Positions 49,611 to 63,025 of a stretch of 64,000 nt of DNA are shown one piece after another. A program made the translations under genes and the position numbers. Origin of the DNA: Aphis gossypii (lineage: Eukaryota; Arthropoda; Insecta; Hemiptera; Aphididae); contig NC_065531.1 of the NCBI RefSeq assembly GCF_020184175.1, positions 25,069,213-25,133,212 of the forward strand, given 5' to 3'. The notes beneath the pieces were generated by a model. The model was not told the origin of the DNA. It searched no databases and saw only the letters and a program-made list of their open reading frames with translations. Within the stretch, counting starts at the first letter, position 1. The number at the start of each line of letters is the position of its first letter.

Positions 49611-52600
49611 TACGAATTAATTAATTATTGTGAAAATAATATGATATATTATTGTTTATTATTGTTTATTATAACCCTAGTTGCGATATTTGTAAAAAAA
49701 AAAACTCTATAATGCATAAGGCATAACCCATGAATAATCGTAGTAATTGTACACACAAATTATACACTTTTAAAATTTAATATCGTATTCTCGCCCAATA
49801 TAATAGTAACCGTTAGACAGAAAATGGAATACACAATGCATCAATAATAAATATCTTTATGAAGTAAGCCCATGCATATAATGCATCTTGCATTATACAT
49901 AATATATATTATAGGTATATAAATTGTATATCGTTTTTATTGTAGTAAAATATATATTATATATTTATATAATATATATATATATTATTTGCTAATATCA
50001 AATAATAGGTATAATTTTCATATATAAATTATACATAATATAATATTTGTATAAGATAAACTTTTTTAAAAATCATTTCTAATTTAAACTTTTGTATTCA
50101 AATGATCTCTATGTTTTTGTTCATAATAAGGGTTATCATTATAGATATCTATTCTAATATCCCAAATTGTAATATATATGTAAGTTATTATAAGTCATGG
50201 TCTCAAGAGGCGTAAAAGCACCGCTTACAAAGTGCATTCCCGTCATATTTAGCAAATAGCCTCTAATGAAATAATTTAATTATTTTTGTTTTATACTTCT
50301 GAACAAATTTCATTCAATTCCAATTTAAAAGTATATTATTAACAAGTGTGTTGATTTTTATCATATTATGATATATGCATGCATTACGCGGGCTATACAT
50401 TGTTAAACTATGTATATTCGTGCAGAATGTCCACACAGCGCACACTATTCTTTGTCTAGAATAATAATTATCATCTCGTCAACCTTCAATACATATTAAT
50501 ATATTAAATACCCATTGGCCATTACCCACCCTTGTTCCAATTGTTGGCAAGCAATGCCTCAAGCGTGATTATTTAAAATACAGTTTATTTAAAATTGAAT
50601 GATATAGGTTTTCTTCTTTTACATATAAATATGTATAATTCTATGCAAGTGCGTTTAATACTAGCTGTAAAAATATATTGTAGGTATTCGTATATATGCA
50701 TACAATTACACCAACGCATAAACCGCATGCTATTTTATTTTGCACTATAAATCAAACCAATTCTGTCAACCTTACTTCGGTATTCCATTCAATTCAATAC
50801 AATATGCTCTCAACCTCGTTTAATAATTTCATTCGATGAATACGTAAAATAATGTAATTATTTATGTGATAATGCCTGTAGTACCAACAATTGTATAACA
50901 CAGTGGCTCAGGATGATAATTTTAACATAAACAAGGCTTTATGCTACTAAAATTTTAAAATATTAAAAGAGATATAATCCTTTTAAGATTTTTAATCATA
51001 TAAATCTTGAATTATTTCTAATAGTTGCATTCTGTTTTAAAATGTCTTAACGCATATAATATACAATATACATACATAAATATGCAGATGTGTAACAGAC
51101 AACAGTAATATCGTATAATATCTAACATTCATTAAATCACTTTTTATTTATCAAAAATAATACATTTACTTTATAATATGTATTTATTATAAAATTATAA
51201 TATAAAAAATACAAATTACAGTCACTGGAAGTCGGGAAGGTTTGGAATAAACAATAAATTACAATTTTTTTAATTTTAAAGTATTTATAAGTATAAATAT
51301 TAAAATTAAATTTATTTATATTTTTTTTTTATGCATTTTATAATATCATCGAACATATTGTATTCTAATATACATTATATTTATTGTATGATTCAATATG
51401 TGCAAAAGTTCACTGTGCTGGGTATTATTATTGTACTACTTGTTTATTGTTATTTTGTCTCACATGTGTAATCTACAAATTGCAAATATCTCAGTTCCTT
51501 AGTGTATTACATATTTATACATGACCGAAATTGTATGTTTACCTATACTATCTGTATAAATATAAATATGCACAATGCAGCACATACATTTTAAATTATA
51601 CATAAAACACATATTATTACGTATTATTATATTAAAAGATAAACATGGGGGTGGATTAAAGGAGACAAAGGTAATATGCTCCGGATTTAAGTTTTATTTT
51701 TAATGTACAAGTTTACATAATTAGATCAGATCAAAAAATGTATTGTTTTATATTAGAATAACATAATTTATTAATACTTTCAAGTATAGGTATATTAATA
51801 ATTATGTTTTAAATTAATAGTATCTATACCTTTTATTTATTTATTGATACATTTTTTTGATGAATACTCACTTTTGATTTCAATAAATAATAGAATTTGG
51901 AAAAAAAATAAACACATATACCTAATTATATTTAAAACCTATTGTAGGTAAGTGTATGTATATTGTGTATATGTGATTAGTATACACCTTTTTATACAGT
52001 TTCCAGTTATTAAAATTGATACTATCTATTAGAGGTAATTTAATGAGCTAACAAATGTGTGTTTTTTTAATACAATTTACTTTGCAACTAATGATTATTA
52101 ATCTAGTTTAAATATGTAGTATTTAAAAACTTCAAACATCAAAAGAGATAATAAGAAAATTAAATTCTACTATATAATATGATTATAATATATTATCAAT
52201 TTGATATTATAAAGCAGCTAATATTATACCTAAACCTCATTTTAAATTGTTATCACTATTAATTATTATGTACACTTGAATCGAAAAATGAAGAATTGGC
52301 TCGTCATTTTTTAAAAGTTGCTTCTTTATTAGATGTAATTTACTTGATTTTTGTATCGTCTTTCAACTCAAAATTCACGATTATCTACTAGCATCTAAAA
52401 ATTGGTCATAATAGACGTTTATTTTACGACTTTTATTTATCATTAAATTATTCCTTTCTACACCTGCTTTATGTCAAACCAGTTCAATGATATAAAAAAA
52501 GTCGTTTTACAAAAAGCAGTTTTGGGAAAAAGTAAGTTATAATTTTACTAATTATTTACTTCACCCTTATTTTTGTTAACCCTTCTTTATATTTATCTTA

Positions 52601-55250
52601 ATATATATGGAATATTAACAGCTAATAATTTGTATTACTTATTATTATTTTAAATTTTGCTCGATGCTTAGGCATTTATAATACTTGATTCAATTCCATG
52701 CTTATGATGTAGTAAGTTGATATTTTAAATGAACTTTCATAGGTCCGTGTAGTAATACGTACAATAATAATATACAACCACGTTGAACGAATTTCCTGCC
52801 AAGTAGTTTAGCGGACGTTCCGTCAACATATCAGCTGTCAAACATTTTGGAAAACGTTTTTATTAGCATATTAATAACAATCGACGTTATCGTATCGCTG
52901 CCGTTATCTTAAGCCTTACATTGTTGTTAGGTTGTTAGGTATAATGTTTATCGTGTGCTAGGAAGTATAAATTTCAAATACCAACTTCATAATAATATGT
53001 AGTTATACACAGGTCTATTATTCGATACAATTTAAATACTTAAACTTAGTATAAATTAACCATTTAATAATGGTGTGTTTTTAACCATACTTAATGGCCA
53101 AATAATCTGCTGCCGCCTGGAAAAAAATGAATATAATATTACACTGAATTCAATACATTCAAATTTTTAAATATTTTGCGGATACCAGAAAAAATGACCA
53201 ATTGGGTATATTATGAATTATGACACACTGAAGTGCTGAAATAACGTAAACGCGTAGCACTAGAACAGCCGACCTACAGCGATGGTACATATTATTATTC
53301 ATATATAATATTTAAGTTACAGGCAAATTTGCAATCATAACTACCTATACGATTCCGAAACCTTTTAACTCTTCACTTATGCGTATATAATATATGGCAT
53401 TATTATTTTACTATGTTATGGTTTTTTTTTCGACTATAAAAATGTAATAATTTTTTTTGCCGTAGGTACGTTAATAAATAAAAATTTACGATTTGTTTAT
53501 GAGCGGGGATACGATTCGCGATATAGACATATAATTCACCACGTGTAGTTCCCCCTCCGGATTTAATGAAATGTATTCGCCGTATGTATCATCAACGATC
53601 TCGTGCAAAACGAATTAGTAATTATTAGGTATTCGTGTTTGCCTAGTAGTATACAATAGTAATGTTCTGACTTGTAATCAAAACTCGTAAATTATAAATA
53701 CGGACGTATATAGAACCACCACCGCGCGTATCTAAAATAAATCTATAAGAATTTAGAATACTTTATCTAAGTAGGAGAAACTTGAAACTAATATGAAACA
53801 TAATATATATACTATGTGTAATACATTGTGTATTGTATATGTACTATGTATATAAATATTATTTCCGAGACGATAAGACGGCTTTAAAGGAAGCCATTTT
53901 TTAATGATAACTCATCGAGATGAAATCTCAATCACGCACAAAACCATTAGGTTTATTTACAAATGTTACATTTATGATTTTTATACAACCATGTATTATA
54001 CTTATATTAAGCAAATGGCAGATATATATGTTTTATTTATAGATCATATATTATATTAATTTATTATAGTGGCAAAGGGCTTAATGTAAAATAAATTCGG
54101 CAAATTTATGTGTATTTTATCATAGTATAAAAACTCGAGTTCGTATACGTTGACTATACATTTTAAGGTGCAAAATTTCAATGCGTAATAGAACATCTCA
54201 TGCAGTACTTGATGTCCGTTAATAAAAATAATAAATTTGGTTTGGTAATAACAAGTTTGAAGGTTAGAAAAAAATATTTTTTTAGCAGTGACTTCATATA
54301 GAAAATTTTTCTTTGTATATAAGAATATACCTAATAGGTACCAAATTGAGTTTCTGATGGCGACAAACTTGCACCAATGATACTTCAATTCCAATAATAT
54401 CCTTCGTTTAGATGTCGTTGGTTTTTATTTTATACCCTTATCAAAATAAATAAAAATAACTAGGTTCGTGAGTTATGACACATTACGTTATTACAACACA
54501 CACTACACTACTTCTATTATCCCTCTCTATTTCATCTCTATATATTTTATATCTTTATTCGATATTTTTCATTTTCAAATTATTAATATATTTATGTTAT
54601 ATTTTATATATATATATATATATATACATTATTCTCATGTCTCGTCATCACCTACAACTCTCTTCTCGCGTATACTAGTATAGTAGTATGTATGATTACG
54701 TTATAAATTAAGTGTCGGACTGTCAGCCGAGTAATATGTTACTGACTCGTAGTAAAATAATTATTATTTTATTTATTATTATTATAACATGTCGCCGTAT
54801 TTCGGGAGACTTTTACAACTTCAATCAACTGGTGCGGTAATATTGTTTTATTTTATGATCTACATAATCTGCACCTATATACTTTCTTATTAAATTTTAA
54901 ATTCCCAAAAATAATTTATATAATAAGCAGTACATTCTATTAAATAACTAAACTATATTCTATTTACCCTAATAGTTGGATGATATCAAAATTCATAAGT
55001 AATATGATACAAAATTTTTTGTTTCATTAGTCATTACAATTAGAAATTATTAATAATGTACTTCTTAGTCTTCTTACTTCAATTATGTAACTAGGTTTTA
55101 ATCGATATTTCCATCAAAAAATGTATATAATTAAGTCGTTGATCTTAAAAATAATATGATACTACTTAAAAAATGTCTACATGAACGTGATAATAACAAT
55201 AATATATACCTATACTAAGTACATTAAAACTAAAACCACTTACATTTTTA
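49611..55250. other. AT-rich non-coding stretch
   Basis: The 112-codon minus-strand frame 54394-54056 starts from TTG and is Phe/Tyr/Ile/Lys-rich. It is the longest frame here but has no recognised motif. A TA microsatellite lies at 54605. Confidence 0.4.
54605..54626. repeat. (TA)n microsatellite
   Basis: Eleven uninterrupted TA units. Confidence 0.8.
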
Positions 55251-56450
55251 GATTCTGAACGAAGTGATGAATGTATTGATTTTACAATGATGTGTGTTTT
55301 TTTTTTTATTTTTATTTTTTTTTTTTTTATTTTTATTTTTTTTATTTTTGTGTCTGTCACCACGTTTTGGAGCAGTAAAAGTGCTCCGATTTTAAAAAGT
55401 GGACCCTGTTTCGGATAGGAAAGTGAATGTAGTTTGTACTTTGGGGGGTCAAAAGTAAAAAATTTCCAATAGTTTTCAAAAGCGCCGGGAAAAACCAAAA
55501 AAAAATGACGGAAAAACGGGAATTTTTACGCAAAACCAGTTTTCGACCAAATCGATTTTTTTTTATGGTTGTAATTCAAAAACTAATCACTGAAAATACT
55601 TGAAATTTTCACCAAATGTTAATGTCAGTGGTATCCGTATATAGTTAAATTTTCAAAAAATTTTGATTTTTTTTGAGTTATTTATAGACCACTGAAATTT
55701 TCAATTTTTTTGAGAAATTTTTTTTAAAGTGTCGATAAAAAATTTTTGGATGATCAAAAAGTTTTGAAAATTTAATACAAGGTTCCTTATGAGTTGTTTT
55801 TAATGTAGCTAAAAAAAATTAAAAATCGTTAGTGACAATTTTTTTTTATAAGCGTTTATAGTTCAAATTTTTACGAAATCTGTCGAAAACGCGAAAATTT
55901 GCAAGTAATTTTGAAGTTGAAAAATCATAAAATTTTTTTCTTTTATAACTAAGTTTTGAAAATTTGGTACAAGGTTCTCCATAAATTTTTCTTCAAATAT
56001 CTGTAAAAAAAACTCTACCGGATTTAGACAAAAAATTTTTATGAGTGTTTGAATTTTAAATTTTTATGAAATTGCGTAACGATAACGATTTATCCTCAAA
56101 CGATTTTAAATATTTGTTATTATTCAAAAAGTATAAGTCGTAGATACTTGAAAATGTTACCAGTTATTAAGATTCGCGTTTTCTTTACGTGATTTAAATT
56201 TCAAAATATTTTGACTTTTTTTGAGCTATTTATAGACAACTGAAATTTTCAATTTTTCTGAAAAAATATTTTTGAAGTGTCGATAAAATTTTTTTGGCCC
56301 TATCAAAATACTTGAAAATTTAATACAAAGTTCCTCATAAGTTATTCTTATAGTGATTAAAAAATTATAAGAATACATAGGCACAATTTTTTTTTATTAG
56401 CATTTGAAGTTCAAATATTTACAAAAATTCGTCAAAAGCATGAAGATGAT
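55251..56450. repeat. Dispersed repeat copy with a 548-bp internal direct repeat
   Basis: The copy starts GATTCTGAACGAAGTGATGA, followed by T-rich sequence, TGTCTGTCACCACG and TTTTGGAGCAGTAAAAG. The second part contains a degenerate direct repeat: ATTCAAAAA at about 55575 and 56123, GTCGATAAAA at 55731 and 56279, and TTTAATACAA at 55771 and 56319 are each 548 bp apart. A further partial module (TTTGGTACAAGG at 55963) gives a sub-period of about 192 bp. There is no open frame beyond 110 codons. The minus-strand frame 55498-55166 is translated poly-T/TTTTA tract and is not a gene. The superfamily is not identified. Confidence 0.65.
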
Positions 56451-59400
56451 ACTATTTCACTTAAATGTAAAAATATTTAAATATTTTTCTATAATATATA
56501 ATTTATCGAATCCCTATAAGATTATCATAATTCACAACCATTATCCATTTGAGAAAACTAATTAAATGTATAAATTTAATATGGTTAAGTAAACATTAAA
56601 ACCTATTTCATTTTATAATAATTTTTATAATATTTAATATTTCTTATAATAGTTCGTATAGTTTAATTATCCATGGAATATTATTTGGTAATTTGAAAAC
56701 AAATATTATTAATATTAATGATAAGATTTTATTTAAAAATGAAAAATATTTCAAGGTATAATTTTTTATTTTAATATTAATTTTCTTACAAATATAAAAA
56801 TTTAGACTAACTTTTTTTTATATAGTTAGTATTTAATTTAATTTAAAAAAATATTGTTTGTCAATAAGAAAAAGTAGACTAGTGAAGTTTAAATAATACT
56901 AATAGGTAATTGTTATCAAAAATCAGTCAATTTTTTTATCATATAATATTTGTAATTCTTTAAATTCAATTAACATATAAAATATGATTACAACTTCAAT
57001 GCTCCATGTTACTTTATACGGAAATTTAATAAATATTAACATTTGTAAGCTGCTCGTGTTACGTTACGCATAATACCTACTGTAACAGTCTACACATTTA
57101 AGTAGATGTTTCACGCGGAATGTATATATTATGTCGTTCACGCGCTCTCGACATGCACACTTATAATGTACAGGGTGAAAAAAGTTGGAGTTCCGTATAT
57201 GGTATTTATATTCAATGCACCACGCATTGAATATGTATTATTTATAATTCTTTGGTTTAAAATTGTCAATACAATTTCCATAACTAAACAAGTTTTTGTG
57301 GAAAAATAATAAATATCGTATTCATTGTATTTAACAAACACTCATGCTTCGCTAACATAATAAATTTCCTTTATTCCCTTAAAGGATACCACACCCGCAT
57401 ATATTGTTTTCTATATACAAACGTGCATGTCAAGATTTTACATTTTTGTTCAGGAGAACTAATTTTGTGTTGTCACCTTTAATATTAGATTAATTTAATC
57501 TAAAATTAAACTATAAGATTAGAATATCATCTATGTTTTTATGATAAGTCAATAAATACATCAATTTTTAAGCAAGTTATAAGTAATTATAAATTATGTA
57601 AAATATTCTATTACATAAAAATATGTTATTATATATATAAATTTAAAATATTGTAAAAACCAATGTAGATAATGTTCGTACCTTTGAGTTTATTCTTTCT
57701 AATAGCATTAAAGTATTTAAAGTACAAAATTATTTCTTCTAAACGAAGATTGTCTGTGTTAAGTACTGTGTTGATTGTCTTCATCTTATTAACGCATAAC
57801 ATTGCTAAAATAATTTGAATCATATACGCAACATAACTTTAATCATTCGATTCGTTGTCTCAATAGTTGAATAGAACGTTTTATGATAGGAATTAATTAA
57901 ATAGGACCGGAAATATAGGTATATATCATCGGGCGTAATACTGTATAATATATTATATACCCAGTGTCTGAATCTAATATAATTGGAATTAGATAGCTTT
58001 CTGTTCATCTCTAATACCTATGTTGTATGGTAGCCTAAAAGTTAAAACATTCAGATATTTGTAATGATATATAATAGGTATAGTAAATTGCAGACTTCTT
58101 CTACGAAAAATCGTGACCTATATTTGAAATTGCGTATAATATTCGGCTTTTACTGTTAGTATGATAATTATATGTACCTATATAGTCATAATAACTAAGT
58201 AAAAATTATTTGCAATGTTCTCATTAATAACTATTTTTTTAGTATACATTTTTATGGAATTTATAAATATATATATATATATATATATATGAAGTAAATC
58301 AAATTTACATCGTATAAAATTATTTTTTAATATTAGACAAATTTCGATTAATATAACAAATAATAATACATTTTATTTAGTAGTACAATAATTTTATGCA
58401 TGTATTTATTTATTTATTTTCACATTTCTTAAAATAAAATATTTCCTATGTATAATCTTCGTCCTTTATTATGTAACTATATGATATAATAATGTTTATC
58501 CAAGAGACTTAAACGCTATAGTTTATAATATTTTACACACAAATTTAGTAAATAATAATATATTTTATATTTGCGCCGTTTGTGGTGTTAACATCGCTAC
58601 ATCCGCCAATTTAAAGACCTAATACATTAATCTCACGATTTTTCTTATAATTTATTATTATAATAATTAAAAGGATCCATTACAATTTATTATGTTTATT
58701 TGTGTTCAAAAGTATTTCATATTATACGTGACATTATATATATAATATTGAATTATATTATTATTATATGAAAAAACAACAACTTATCGTTACTAAACTT
58801 GAGGCTATAAAATATTTTTTAATTTTGTAAGCATTAGTTATCTTATTAAATTTATTTGAGTTTATAAAAAATGTAAAAACAAACCTATACATTTAATCAC
58901 TTAAAAATTATAATATACTTTTTAAAAGTACAATTATTGAAAAATAAAATCGTATCATATATTGGCTGTATATTATATTAAAATTAATTGTTTAATGCAT
59001 ATAATAATAATATTTACGTGTATTATACATCTCTTATATATCCTTATCATAATATCATATGTATATAATATATTATATTGTTATACAAGGTGCAAGGCCG
59101 TACGGTATTTTCACTGCTTTAAGACAATAATTTAATAGTTTATGATGGTGTATTACAAAAAACTTTAGACTACAAAAATCCAAAAATTAATACTACCATA
59201 GCAATTATTTTATAATGAAATATTAATTATGGTTTATGATTAAGCTTAATATTCACGTAAATTTATTTGTAAATAGAAAAACTAAAAAAAATATTATCCA
59301 TATAAATGAAACTTTTTTATGTGTTTCGATTTCTATTATATTTCATTAATATTTTTAATTTTCATATGTTTATTATCTTTATATAAATATTAAAAAAAAA

Positions 59401-59639
59401 ATTAATTAACTGGTATAGAAAATAAAAATGTTCAATTACGATTAAAAATTGATTCAAAGACAAACCAAAAAAAGGATTTTTAAAACATTTCGTCAAATCC
59501 TAGTAATATTAAGTTACAATGGTTTTTTAGAATACCGATTAAAATTATTTTGCGTACCTACCTAATTTTATCGTTTTTTGCATAAATAAAAAAAAATACG
59601 TGAAGAGAAAAATTCTAGACTTGTCTGGGGGAGGTATAT
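56451..59639. other. AT-rich non-coding stretch
   Basis: Frames on both strands at 57106-57341 overlap each other and show no domain. CAGGGTGAAAAAAGTTGG at 57172 begins like the MITE ends but has no right-hand partner. The longest TA run in the window is at 58267. Confidence 0.4.
58267..58290. repeat. (TA)n microsatellite
   Basis: About twelve uninterrupted TA units, the longest TA run seen. Confidence 0.85.
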
Positions 59640-59925
59640 AGAGTTTTTATCGGCAAGGGCTGTTGATTTTATGTTTGCACTCCGTTGAGCGACAGAATTT
59701 CAAACGCTGAATGTGCGTAATGACGTCCGAGATAACGACAGAACTTCAGATTGACAGTACCTTTTCCAATATATTATGATATGAAGTTAAAACGTAATAG
59801 ATTTAAATAGGATTTAATAGGTCCGCATTGTGCGAGTTTTTGTATACGACATAACGCACAAACATAACATGACGTGCATTAAAACAACGCGAAATGCGTT
59901 GGCGTATATTATTACTTACTCCGAG

Positions 59926-59972
59926 TACACTGGCTGGAGGCTACCACTTATCTGCAGAAGTTAGATTCAAAG
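59926..59972 (+). CDS. Candidate internal exon 1 of an unrecognised spliced gene
   Basis: This is a 47-nt open segment between a pyrimidine-rich acceptor (TTACTTACTCCGAG) and a donor (TCAAAG/GTGTGT). It takes two bases to finish a split codon, then reads HWLEATTYLQKLDSK and ends in phase 0. That is the only phase in which the next candidate exon at 60387 is open. Another frame across the same bases reads MRWRILLLTPSTLAGG from an ATG at 59894. That frame would enter the 60387 segment out of phase and stop. I do not recognise the peptide. The call rests on splice sites and phase compatibility alone. Confidence 0.25.
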
Positions 59973-60386
59973 GTGTGTAATTGCGGTGCATATATAGGTA
60001 TATTACATACTATACCTACGTGTATTATATTTTAACATGTATCATCACAATCGTTGATTACTAGATTTTCCGGGTGTGAACAATACGTCTCATTATAATA
60101 ATAATATAATAATTAGGTATGTCGTATATATAAACTACAGCGGTGGACTCACGTTTTGTATTATTATGCACATAACATATTCCTACTTCAATACTCGTAT
60201 CAAATACCATGATAGATGTACCGTCGTGGCTAAGTATAATGTTTATAGAAATTCGCACGCAGTATAAGACGACACGGAAACGCGATTTCCATCCGTTTCG
60301 TGGAAAGTGTTATACCTACTTCAATAATAAAAACAACATATTATATGATATAATAATATCCAATGTGTATATGTATACGATTGCAG

Positions 60387-60468
60387 GGAGCGACGGAAGG
60401 CGAAATACTAAAGAACCGTGACGAAGACGCGAAGAAAGAAATGCAACGGCTATATAGACATTATATAG
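60387..60468 (+). CDS. Candidate internal exon 2 of an unrecognised spliced gene
   Basis: This 82-nt segment has an acceptor GATTGCAG and a donor TATAG/GTATAA. Of the three forward frames only phase 0 is open. It encodes 27 codons rich in charged residues (ATEGEILKNRDEDAKKEMQR, then LYRHYI) and ends one base into a codon. Codon choice (GCG, ACG, GGC, AAG, GAC) is unlike the AT-rich surroundings. The leftover G plus the GG that opens the next candidate exon at 61122 restores a Gly codon. The helical, Glu/Lys-rich character is protein-like, but I recognise no domain. The polypyrimidine tract upstream of the acceptor is weak. Confidence 0.35.
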
Positions 60469-61121
60469 GTATAACATATATATATATACGTATAAATATA
60501 TCCATATACATATATGAGTGTATGTATGTGTGTGTGTGCATACGAAGAGGATATAATATAAACGCGCCGCCGTTGGAATGTGGGCGTGCGGTGCGCGATT
60601 TCTTCAACGGCTGAGGATACCACGTCTTGTGATAATATTATATACATCTACCTAACCTATATATACATTATACATATACGCCTAACCTAACACCAGTCAG
60701 GTGATGTATATATATTATTTGCAGGTCTCGTGTTTCCGCGATATATTATATTATGATAATTCTCGTCGTTTTGTACATTATATTATAATATTATCGGATT
60801 GGTCGATCAGACATGAACTGTACACACGATGAGCTGTACACGCCACAATGCATACACACATAATCTACACAAACGCTGCTGCAGCAGTTGACATAAACCT
60901 GCAGCGAACGGTGTGCAAAATAAAAACAGAACTGAGACGGACAAACGAAATGTGTTTGTGTGTGCGTATGTTCAATGTGAGTACACGACGGCTGTTCGAA
61001 CGCGCGATGATCGAGAAGATATAGGTCCTCGGTGGTATGTATTCCTGACGAGTTAATTACGCGACCGTTTGGCACGTATCGTTTCATCGGTATAATAATA
61101 ATATATATAACTATTGCACAG

Positions 61122-61275
61122 GGTACAGTCTTCGGTTTCCGAAGGCGCCGAGCCGCAAGTCGATTCTGCAGATAAAACGTCGTAACGATAATCCCGCGGT
61201 GTATCAATTCTTATCCGGCCAGTCTATCAGTGCAGACGGTGATATCGCCGTTGTCAATTTACAAGCGCCTAGCTG
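61122..61275 (+). CDS. Candidate internal exon 3 of an unrecognised spliced gene
   Basis: This 154-nt segment follows an acceptor CTATTGCACAG and ends at a donor AGCTG/GTATTT. After two bases that complete a codon carried from 60468, it reads YSLRFPKAPSRKSILQIKRR, followed by about 30 more codons (NDNPAVYQFLSGQS, then SADGDIAVVNLQAPSW). The other two forward frames meet stops. There is no ATG, so it would have to be an internal exon. A MITE inserted at 61291 starts 15 bp beyond the donor, which would place that insertion in the next intron. The peptide looks like a beta-rich folded domain, but I cannot assign a family. Low stop density in this CpG-rich block could give such a frame by chance. 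Confidence 0.35.
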
Positions 61276-61290
61276 GTATTTACATTTATA

Positions 61291-61704
61291 CAGGGTGTTT
61301 CACCAAGTGTGCTCTACACCCTCTTTTCCTTTAGTAATTGATTTATTTAAATTCTGATTTATGGAGTTAAAAAAAATAATAATAAGGATTGTATCCTCAT
61401 CGAAACCCAATATAAACCTATCATTCTTAAATCTCAGAAACTGCTTGGTCAAATTTTGATTTTGATGCATCGATATTTTCAGAAAAATGTTCCATTAATA
61501 ATTTAACATTTATAGAAGAAAACGAGAAGTTATCATTTAAAAAACAATGATTTGTACCTTTTCAGAATAGGTACTCATGAATAAGTACAAGAAAAATTTC
61601 AAGAATTTAAAAAATATATGGTCTTTATAAGTATTTTTAAAAATTCCAAAAATTAGATTTTGATTTCAGAATAACTGCATTACAATAATTGCTGAATCAC
61701 ACTG
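61291..61704. mobile_element. Foldback MITE, CAGGGTG family, copy 3
   Basis: The left end is CAGGGTGTTTCACCAAGTGT and the right end GCTGAATCACACTG, flanked by TA. At 414 bp it is the shortest complete copy, so the inner part is probably deleted. Its right half, reverse-complemented, aligns with the left half of copy 1 through CTTATAAAGACCAT. It starts 15 bp past the donor of a candidate exon. Confidence 0.75.
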
Positions 61705-62990
61705 TAACTATGTTTATGGGTTGGTATACCATAAGTACGATTTTTATAATGTTTATTCGTCACATTTGAACGCAAGTGTGCATATTGTTAGATTTGTGTA
61801 CCTACTACGACTACAGTACAATACGCGATGACATTGACGTATTTTCTATAATGCAGCAAAAACATGTACGCATGATACGTGACGTATCATCTTTGCCTCT
61901 CGCTGTTATTTTAAATAATATAGAATCAACTACATATAATAGATTTTTATTTTATTTTCTTGCGATAATCGGTTCAAAATTAAAACGTTTTGTGTTTATA
62001 CACCAACACTAATAACAATAACGATGAAGAATAAAACATGATCTATTGTATATCTTTATTATGCTAGTATTTGCAAATTACAATTTGCATGCATAATCTA
62101 GTAATAAATGCCAATGCTTTTGATGCATTACATTAATAAAACGTAAATACTTACACTTGGCCGATGTCATTCTTGTATAGTCGATGTCTATATTATTATT
62201 ATTATACATTCGTGTGCTTATGAATGTGGACGAGTGCAAATCTCGATTACTCGGCGGCACTCGGTTGTACAGAAACCTGTCAATGGTTATTATATTATAT
62301 TTTTATTTATTGTATTATATCTACAGAACTATACAAAATCATTAAGTAATTATATATTGTATATATGAATCTTTGGAATCGGTATACCGTATACCGTATC
62401 CGTATTATTATTATTTTACTTATTAATTATATTATTATGATGTCGTTTGCTGCACCTGAAGGTTTAATCGGGGTCGGTTAAACTCTTTTCTTTTATCTCT
62501 CTCTCTCTATCCCTATATTTAAAACGTAGGAATACTTTTTTATTTAATACGCCGTATAGTACTGGCCATCTTTTGATCGTCCCGCTATAATTATAAAAAA
62601 CCTTTATATACCCGTATTTTATTATACGACCATCGATTAATCGAGTTTATGGCTCGTAAAGTCCAACTATATACGCAATAATTCATGACATTTGTCCTTA
62701 CAACGTTGCCATCTTGGAATTCATATTTCAACACAATATTATAATTATCATTGTTATTTTTTTAAGTGGCAGAAATCAAAACATGGTTCTACATACCAAA
62801 AGAAATAAATAACATACCTGTACATACTGTTTTACAATAAGTACGTATAATAATATGACGTATACGAGTATAATATCTGAATAAGCAAATATTTTTATGT
62901 TCAGTTTTAATTCTAATCAAAATGTAATCGACGTTTATACATGGCCATTATATATTTTATATTATATTATATAGGGTCGCAGAAGAAGAG

Positions 62991-63025
62991 AGAAATTGTG
63001 AACACATATATTCATCACAATTTCT
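62991..63025. repeat. Hairpin with 11-bp perfect arms
   Basis: AGAAATTGTGA and TCACAATTTCT pair perfectly around a 13-nt loop. The stem is too short for a typical microRNA precursor. Confidence 0.55.

Larger units (their letters stand above)
59640..61280. other. CpG-rich block holding the candidate exons
   Basis: Base composition is clearly higher in G+C and CpG than in the flanks, with many CGT, ACG and CGCG words. A 138-codon frame on the minus strand (61207-60791) is judged a shadow of low stop density. Besides the three candidate exons, the block holds a CT-free GT/TA microsatellite-like stretch around 60475-60545. Confidence 0.5.

Noticed and set aside
54056..54394. 112-codon minus-strand frame
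   Set aside because: TTG start, Phe/Tyr/Ile/Lys-rich composition expected from AT-rich DNA, no motif.
55166..55498. 110-codon minus-strand frame
   Set aside because: It lies within the dispersed repeat; the Lys/Ile run is the T-rich tract.
57172..57200. CAGGGTGAAAAAAG resembling a MITE end
   Set aside because: No inverted partner or family interior found nearby.
60791..61207. 138-codon minus-strand frame
   Set aside because: It lies opposite the candidate exons in CpG-rich DNA where stops are rare, and is rich in His/Cys/Tyr without a motif.
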